A DNA stretch of 9,557 bases from Candidatus Omnitrophota bacterium (GTDB lineage: Bacteria > Omnitrophota > Gorgyraeia > S143-82): positions 1 to 9,557 of the forward strand of contig JALVWL010000161.1 of assembly GCA_027034965.1 (NCBI GenBank). Reading direction: 5' to 3'. The notes below the pieces were generated by a model. It made no database searches. It was not told the origin of the DNA and saw only the letters and a list, made by a program, of their open reading frames with translations. The position numbers and the translations under genes were made by a program. Positions 6,257-9,557 of this stretch are shown here, in pieces (positions within the stretch are counted from its first letter, which is position 1; every line of letters starts with the position of its first letter).

Positions 6257-8761
6257 ATGCTTACCGAAATTATAAGACATTCACTGAAGAAATCTCCTGG
6301 TGTTGTGTCGGTTGTGGCGTCGGCTGGCTCGGGCAAGACATTTACCCTTACAAGTCTCTATATTGCACTACTCTTAAAAGGCCTGCCTATAGATTCTATC
6401 CTTGCGATTACCTTTACCAATAAGGCAGTAGAGGAGATGCGTCTGCGTGTAATTTCTAGGTTGATGGCGATGTATTTTGAGGGCAGGGAACTTGAATTTT
6501 TTAGCAATGTTTTAGGAGAGAGCGAAGAAAAGATACGTTTCTTGGCAGGGGCGATACTTGAGAAGATGCTGTTTAATCTGTCTCTGATGTCCATTCAGAC
6601 TATAGATAGTTTCCTGAATAGGCTGAGGATGGCTTTCAGCCTTGAACTGGGTATAAGCCCTTATGCGCAGATACGCAACTCTATATATCCTGATATGGAG
6701 ATGATTCTCGGGGCATTGCTTTTAGAGGCCCAGGAGAATGAAGGTATCCGTTCGAACTTTATGAGATTTGTCCGTAGGTTTGCAGCAGGGCTTTCAGTCT
6801 ATCGTTCCTGGGATCCTGTAGAGTATGCCAGGGATGTTTTTCTTTCCTTTCTCTACCAGGAGTCGTACAGTGGCTTGAAGATAGGACAGATGGAGTGCCG
6901 GCCATTGAAGGCCTTGAGGGAGGATGTGCTCCAGAAGAGGGATAGATTCCTGGATTTTGTGAAGAAAAATAATCTTAGCCTAAAGGGCCCTGTTTACAGG
7001 GCATTGGAGGGCATCTCTATGGACGGCCTGCGTTCGCTTACCGGTATAAGTTCTGCCTATTTCCGTAGACTGGATAAAGAGGATTATCTTGATATCTATA
7101 AAAAGGAATCCCGTACAGACAGAATTGACTCTGCGAATAATGGCTATGGGTTATGGACGGAGTTTCTGGAGTCGTTATACGAATTTTGTGAGGCTGCCTC
7201 TGTTTCTATTCCTATGCCTTTCGTAGAGGTCTATTCGGCATTTAAGGCTATTCTGGATTCCTATCAGAAGGAAAACGATGTAACCTATCTAAATCTCTTG
7301 CAAATGCATATCTCGCAACTCGATCCAATGGTGGTAGCGGAAAAGAGTTACATAAGGGTCTCTCGTTATAGGTGTTTTTTGATAGATGAGTTTCAGGACA
7401 CGAGTCTGTCTCAGTGGACTGCTCTACATCCGATACTCGAGGAGTTGTTGAGTCAAGGGGGACTGTTGTTCTGTGTTGGGGACCCCAAGCAGACGATATA
7501 CCGCTGGAGGGGCAGTCGTCCGGATATGTTTCAGTTGTTAAAACAGGCATTTAATGCTGACTTCAGGGAATTTATCCTAGATACAAACTGGCGCAGCAGC
7601 AGGGAGGTGGTTGAGTTTAATAACCGCATATTTTCTATAGGAAAAGAGATAGAGGCAAGGTTTGATAATGGGCACCTGGATGGAATCTATCTCACTTATC
7701 TGTCTGAGTGCTTTTCGCCAGATAAGGTATGTCAGCAGAATGTGAGAGATGAGTCCGGCGGGAGCGGGGTTGAATTTGTCTATTGGGATGGATTACAGGA
7801 CATACAGGACTATGTGGAGGCCATATCATCTATTCTGCAGGAGGGGGGAGGATATTCGGATGTGTGTATACTGGTCAGGACGAATTCCCAGGCAAGGGAT
7901 TTGTTGCTTGGGTTGTCTCAAAAGGGCCTGCCTGTATTGTCGGATGAATCGGTTGCGCTGACATCCAACCCTGTTGTAAGGTCGATAGTCTGTCTGTTGA
8001 AGTGGATAGACTCTCCCCAGGAGCGTACCTATCTATATATGTTTCTTATGAGCGAATTATGGGAACGGGTGTCAGGGAAGGATGCAGAATTTTGGGAGAA
8101 GGAGATAAGAATCAGGGAAACGACTTCCCTGGCAGATATGGTTCTATCTTATGTCCCTGGCCGTCCATCCTCTAGTCTTTATCTCTATGTAAAGGCCTTG
8201 ATGGATAGGTTGGGTGTTTTTTCTCTCTATCCCGAGCATCGTTTATATCTAAATGGCCTTCTGGATATGATATGGAGATGGGAGATGGAGAATAGTTCCC
8301 TTCTCTCGGAGTTTATCTCCTACTGGGATAAACAGGATATGGCCTATGTGGACGCTGAAAGGCTCGCAATGCCCAGACTCAAGGATACAATCAGGATAAT
8401 GACCATACACAGTTCAAAGGGACTTGAGTTCGAGACTGTGATATTGCCGTTTCTCGGGATAGATTTTATGAAAAGAAAAAGCGGCAGATTTGATGCCCAG
8501 CTCCATTGGATGGAACAAGATAGCCTCTATCCTTACTATATAAACAAGAGGATCTTGTTCCCCGGAACCAAGTTAGAACGCCTCTATAACCAGGAAAATA
8601 CCCTTATCCTGTGGGACAATTTAAATCTCCTTTATGTCGCAATGACGCGTGCCAAAAAACGCCTTGTTTTGCTTCTACCTGGACAGCTAAGCTCTAGTGA
8701 GCGGATAAAGTTATGGGCAGAATTTGTGACTCGCAATGCAGGTTCTGGTTTGGAATCGTAA
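6257..8761 (+). CDS. RecB/AddA-like superfamily 1 DNA helicase without nuclease domain
   Basis: This is an ATP-driven DNA translocase/helicase of the UvrD/RecB superfamily, probably acting in double-strand break processing or other DNA repair. All helicase motifs are readable: Walker A ASAGSGKT (21-28, Lys27), Ia ITFTNKAVEEM, II DEFQDTS (377-383), III VGDPKQTIYRWRG (407 onward), IV LDTNWRSSREVV, V MTIHSSKGLEF (715-725) and VI LYVAMTRAKKRL (792 onward). The ASAGSGKT, DEFQDTS and GDPKQTIYRWRG forms are RecB/AddA-like rather than UvrD-like. The roughly 350 residues between Walker A and motif II also fit their large 1B insertion. AddA and RecB are about 1200 residues and end in a PD-(D/E)XK nuclease. 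Here the protein stops about 35 residues after motif VI, at 834. No nuclease motif or obvious frameshift is seen downstream. No AddB/RecC-like partner is in the window. It begins 20 bases after the second GGDEF gene with a poor SD. Confidence 0.9.
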   Translation: MLTEIIRHSLKKSPGVVSVVASAGSGKTFTLTSLYIALLLKGLPIDSILAITFTNKAVEEMRLRVISRLMAMYFEGRELEFFSNVLGESEEKIRFLAGAILEKMLFNLSLMSIQTIDSFLNRLRMAFSLELGISPYAQIRNSIYPDMEMILGALLLEAQENEGIRSNFMRFVRRFAAGLSVYRSWDPVEYARDVFLSFLYQESYSGLKIGQMECRPLKALREDVLQKRDRFLDFVKKNNLSLKGPVYRALEGISMDGLRSLTGISSAYFRRLDKEDYLDIYKKESRTDRIDSANNGYGLWTEFLESLYEFCEAASVSIPMPFVEVYSAFKAILDSYQKENDVTYLNLLQMHISQLDPMVVAEKSYIRVSRYRCFLIDEFQDTSLSQWTALHPILEELLSQGGLLFCVGDPKQTIYRWRGSRPDMFQLLKQAFNADFREFILDTNWRSSREVVEFNNRIFSIGKEIEARFDNGHLDGIYLTYLSECFSPDKVCQQNVRDESGGSGVEFVYWDGLQDIQDYVEAISSILQEGGGYSDVCILVRTNSQARDLLLGLSQKGLPVLSDESVALTSNPVVRSIVCLLKWIDSPQERTYLYMFLMSELWERVSGKDAEFWEKEIRIRETTSLADMVLSYVPGRPSSSLYLYVKALMDRLGVFSLYPEHRLYLNGLLDMIWRWEMENSSLLSEFISYWDKQDMAYVDAERLAMPRLKDTIRIMTIHSSKGLEFETVILPFLGIDFMKRKSGRFDAQLHWMEQDSLYPYYINKRILFPGTKLERLYNQENTLILWDNLNLLYVAMTRAKKRLVLLLPGQLSSSERIKLWAEFVTRNAGSGLES

Positions 8762-8849
8762 CAGGTTTTGGTAGTTTTAAATTTGTCTATGTTGGGGTAT
8801 AATATTAAATCTAATTGAGGGGGAGGGCATCCAGGAAGGAGGCCGTGGT
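8762..8849 (+). promoter_or_regulatory. Intergenic promoter region with perfect -10 box
   Basis: This 88-base gap is the only sizeable space between genes. TATAAT at 8798-8803 is a perfect sigma-70-type -10 hexamer. The best-spaced -35 candidate is TTTTAA at 8775-8780 (17-base spacer), which matches TTGACA at only three of six positions, and there is no extended -10 TG. A transcript would start near 8810, about 40 bases before the ATG at 8850. No hairpin followed by a T-run is visible after the helicase stop, so read-through from the upstream operon cannot be excluded. Confidence 0.5.
8836..8842 (+). promoter_or_regulatory. Strong Shine-Dalgarno of the coiled-coil gene
   Basis: AAGGAGG is seven bases from the ATG at 8850, the best ribosome binding site in the window. 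It fixes the start of the last, otherwise unrecognised gene and indicates efficient translation. Confidence 0.75.
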
Positions 8850-9557
8850 ATGTTTAGGGGTGTCTGGATTTTTCTATTATTTATTTTGGCTGTATCAGGG
8901 TGGGGATTCTGGTTCTATTCACAGACTGTTGAGAGACAGGATATCTTCGAGGTAGAGTCGGTACAGACTGATTATGCCTCAGAGTCTGCTAATGAGACTG
9001 AGGCTAGTGGGTCCACTGCCCAGGACTTTGTTGCACTGGATTCTCCTGCTGCAAAGGAGGCCCAGGAGCAGTCGGATGTAGATGCCAGGATCATGGAATT
9101 AGAGGCGCAAAAGAAGCAGTTGACAGAGGAATATCAGAAACTAGCGTCTCGTGTCTCTGCGATTGAGGCGGATTACAAATCCATACAAAAGGAGAACGAA
9201 GAGCTCAAAAAGAAATTGGGTCTAAAGGATGAAAGATTGAATACGCTTAATTCTACGGTTACTCAATTAAAACGCAAAAATACGCAATTGACAATGCAGG
9301 TCCAGCGTCTTAGTGGCGAAATAAAGGCCCTGCGTTTGGAAAATAAGGTTTTGAAAACTAGGATACAGCAGCTCAGAGATATCCTCAACTCTTGGCCGAA
9401 GTTAAAACAGGCCATTCGCGACCTCAAGATTAGGATGAGGCTTGAGAGAAAGCGAAAAAGGGAGGAGGCCAGGAGAAGGGCCCTGGCTAATGGAAACCGC
9501 GGTTATGTTGTGCGTAATGGCAGACCGACTATTGGGGCAAATAAGGTTCAGGGTGCT
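8850..9557 (+). CDS. Membrane-anchored coiled-coil protein, 3' end outside window
   Basis: I do not recognise this gene. The frame is open from the ATG to the window end, giving 236 codons. Residues 1-23 are a short basic start (MFRG) and a hydrophobic helix rich in aromatic residues, which looks like an uncleaved signal anchor; the charge pattern suggests the C-terminal part is periplasmic. Residues 28-75 are acidic, rich in Ser, Ala, Glu and Gln, and probably disordered. Residues 76-178 show heptad-like spacing of hydrophobic residues among many Lys, Glu and Gln, a long coiled coil with few helix breakers. Residues 190-212 are very basic (RMRLERKRKREEARRRAL), followed by NGNRGYVVRNGRPT, which could open a small folded domain. 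It has its own promoter-like box and a strong SD. A cell-envelope structural or scaffolding role is conceivable but unproven. Confidence 0.8.
   Translation, partial: MFRGVWIFLLFILAVSGWGFWFYSQTVERQDIFEVESVQTDYASESANETEASGSTAQDFVALDSPAAKEAQEQSDVDARIMELEAQKKQLTEEYQKLASRVSAIEADYKSIQKENEELKKKLGLKDERLNTLNSTVTQLKRKNTQLTMQVQRLSGEIKALRLENKVLKTRIQQLRDILNSWPKLKQAIRDLKIRMRLERKRKREEARRRALANGNRGYVVRNGRPTIGANKVQGA

Noticed and set aside
7749..7961. A + strand open frame of 70 codons inside the helicase gene
   Set aside because: It is out of frame with an intact helicase, Cys/Arg-rich, without an SD, and typical of a shifted reading.
8762..8797. Possible terminator after the helicase gene
   Set aside because: The sequence is T-rich but I see no GC-containing inverted repeat before the T-runs.
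1..9557. CRISPR arrays, insertion sequences, tRNA or rRNA genes, phage or toxin-antitoxin genes
   Set aside because: No direct-repeat/spacer pattern, transposase motif, terminal inverted repeats or RNA gene signature was found on reading either strand. Nearly all of the window is accounted for by protein genes.

Overview
The window is a densely packed stretch of a bacterial chromosome. All nine genes that can be recognised lie on the + strand. Base composition is moderate, with heavy use of ATA for Ile and AGG for Arg throughout. The diguanylate cyclases carry 'xRRY' in place of the usual 'NRR', and a membrane coiled-coil gene ends the window. Together with the mixed housekeeping operon, this reminds me of uncultured Gram-negative lineages such as Candidatus Omnitrophota. 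That is an impression only, with low confidence.

Layout. (1) 2-166: the last 54 codons of a dTDP-glucose 4,6-dehydratase (rfbB/rmlB). (2) 186-1439: proA, proline synthesis. (3) 1455-2015: nadD, NAD synthesis. (4) 2012-2878: accD, fatty acid synthesis. (5) 2889-3995: an orphan MalK/MsmX/UgpC-type sugar ABC transporter ATPase. (6) 3988-5244 and 5232-6236: two consecutive membrane-anchored GGDEF proteins, probable diguanylate cyclases. (7) 6257-8761: a RecB/AddA-like superfamily 1 helicase that lacks the usual C-terminal nuclease. (8) 8850 to the window end: a partial membrane-anchored coiled-coil protein of unknown function.

From rfbB to the helicase the genes are separated by at most about 20 bases or overlap by 4, 8 and 13 bases. 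No terminator or convincing internal promoter is visible, so they look like one long co-transcribed string with translational coupling at several junctions. The only real intergenic space, 8762-8849, holds a perfect TATAAT box and then a strong Shine-Dalgarno. I read this as a new transcription unit starting with the coiled-coil gene.

The first five genes are housekeeping functions from unrelated pathways. Expected partners are absent from the window: proB, accA, the sugar permeases, and an AddB/RecC-like subunit. The most interesting part is the signalling/DNA segment. The two cyclases share similar catalytic domains but differ in their N-termini and in the product-inhibition site (RxxD present in the second, lost in the first). 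They lie directly upstream of a nuclease-less recombination-type helicase. No CRISPR array, insertion sequence, tRNA or rRNA was seen.
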